This document shows positions 62,083 through 64,000 of a DNA stretch of 64,000 nt, in pieces (position 1 is the first letter of the stretch; the number at the start of each line of letters is the position of its first letter). This DNA comes from Trematomus loennbergii (Eukaryota > Chordata > Actinopteri > Perciformes > Nototheniidae). A program made the translations under genes and the position numbers. Under the pieces are notes generated by a model. The model did not search any database. It was given only the letters and a program-made list of their open reading frames with translations, and had not been told where the DNA came from. The DNA lies in contig JAAOOA010000618.1 of assembly GCA_012861695.1 (NCBI GenBank), positions 704,349 to 768,348 on the forward strand, read 5' to 3'.

Positions 62083-63537
62083 AATACATGCATTTCTCAC
62101 GGTGCTGCAGGGAGTCATAGTGAGATCATATATTTGTACTTTCTGCATAAATACACCTATTACCTTTCCCTCTGATGTTCACACACCAGCGTGCACACAC
62201 CCTCACCTCATCACACCTCATCGTATCCTGACATTTCCTCTAGAAAACCCCCCAGAACCAGGAGCTGTGAAGTGAGCCTGAAGCTATGCAACGTCTCACT
62301 CTCTCCTTCAATATAAAGTCTAATTGACTCTGTTTCTCCCCGCCTCTTTGTCCCTTAAGCCTGTAATGTACCACTTAAAAGGCATTAAGAGCACCATCCC
62401 TGTGTTTTCACCAAACAATGAGTGTATGGCATCTTCCTCTTAAGTCTGGAGCTGCAGAGCATCCATTATGAACACAGGCAGAGTTTGATGTGAGGAGAGA
62501 TTTCTTATTCTTTGTGTAGTGAGAATGAAAGGCTCCGAGTCTCCATCCTCGCCTCATGCAGGTGGAGGAGAACAAATATTATCATTTCTCTACAATAATT
62601 CATCTCTAAGGGTCTTGATACAAACTAACATTGTAAGAGAATGGGTTAGGGATGACTTTGCAATTCAAATACAGCCTGAATCCTACAGATATTACTCAAT
62701 ATCTCACATTTTGCAGACAACAATGATTATTTGTGTTTCTTTATGAATGCATATCTCCACAGTGGCTGAACACATCTTAACTATTCAAAATGCATTTGAA
62801 AAGCCCATTCCTCTTCTTTCTTTTGCAATTTAATCCACACAGATAGCACTTACCTTTCTTGTACAATATACATTTCAAGAGACACACGTTCATTACTCTG
62901 GTAAAATAGTGTGGCTTGAGATGGCTGTAACTGGTTATATGAGATAAATATTATCTTTTATTTATAAAATGTTCTTTTAATAAATGAAATACACTTTGTC
63001 CCTAGTAGGTAAGGTTCTAAGATAGTGCTTTGAGTCAAAATCAAGACCAAAAGGTGAAAATAATGCAAATATAACTGTGTTTGTGTAGGTATCCCTTTCT
63101 CTTAGGTGCCTAACCAACATGTTACAGTTGGTAATACACTGACGATGCATGAGTACCTTATACAACCCACTTTAAACTCTCCCTCCTTTTAAAGAAAGGC
63201 CTCCTATAGCTCGTGCTAATGTGATATCCTGCGATGGAGGAAGGGGGGGGAACGCTCCGTCCCGATCTATTTTCCTCCTCACAGAAACCATTATTCTGTT
63301 TCATTTGTCACATGAGGCGTGCAGGACAGCCCTGTGATTAATGGGGGCTTTATATGGCTGTGCACATCTCCTTCATTATCCCCTTACTCTCCTGTCTTTA
63401 TTTCATCCCTCTCTCCTGCTCCCATATCTCCTCCATCCATTTGTCTCTGCTTGTTCTGTGTGACAGAAACACAGAGCATCAGCTGAGTGATGCACCTAGC
63501 AGGAGCCTTTAAAGTGTGTGAATAAGAGCGTACAGTA
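62083..63537. other. No gene recognised
   Basis: Unique-looking DNA, short frames only. Confidence 0.4.

Positions 63538-64000
<463 letters not shown>

Overview
The window is teleost fish genomic DNA, probably percomorph. The signs are one vertebrate ion-channel exon with GT-AG splice sites, fish-type tRNA-derived SINEs and MITEs, and about twenty (TG/CA)n tracts. Nothing bacterial, viral or organellar was recognised, and no tRNA, rRNA or CRISPR array was seen.

The only protein-coding gene I can support is kcnb2, the voltage-gated K+ channel Kv2.2, on the + strand. A probable non-coding first exon ends at 25240. A 937-bp intron follows, and a second exon opens at 26178. It carries a five-codon uORF and then the start codon at 26281. 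The exon encodes the cytoplasmic N terminus and the T1 tetramerisation domain (194 residues) and ends in phase 0 at 26862. Everything from 26863 to the window end (over 37 kb) appears to be the next kcnb2 intron; the membrane-domain exon is not in the window. Positions 1 to about 24.9 kb are upstream intergenic DNA.

The rest is a dense repeat landscape. The most notable part is a hAT-type MITE family (TIR beginning CAGAGGTGG, 8-bp target duplications). It has five near-identical copies in both orientations, each swollen by an internal 36/37-bp minisatellite of about 14 to 31 units, plus one short array-less relic. A second, unrelated MITE family (TTAA target) has an unexpanded copy at 5.6 kb, two copies with a different 37-bp array (10 and 22 units), and one copy with an 11-bp array at the same internal position. 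A third element, at 61.3 kb, carries a 33-bp array. Three independent element families thus carry minisatellites inside transposons.

Other items are a nested block at 6.1-9.4 kb (A-rich repeat, SINE, TTAA MITE, solo LTR with a 5-bp target duplication), a perfect 39-bp inverted repeat at 41.4 kb, a TTAA-bounded duplication flanking a MITE at 58-59 kb, tandem duplications just upstream of the kcnb2 promoter region and elsewhere, and a GATA-to-GACA tetranucleotide block running off the right edge. Family assignments rest on termini, target duplications and recognised motifs read by eye; no database search was possible.
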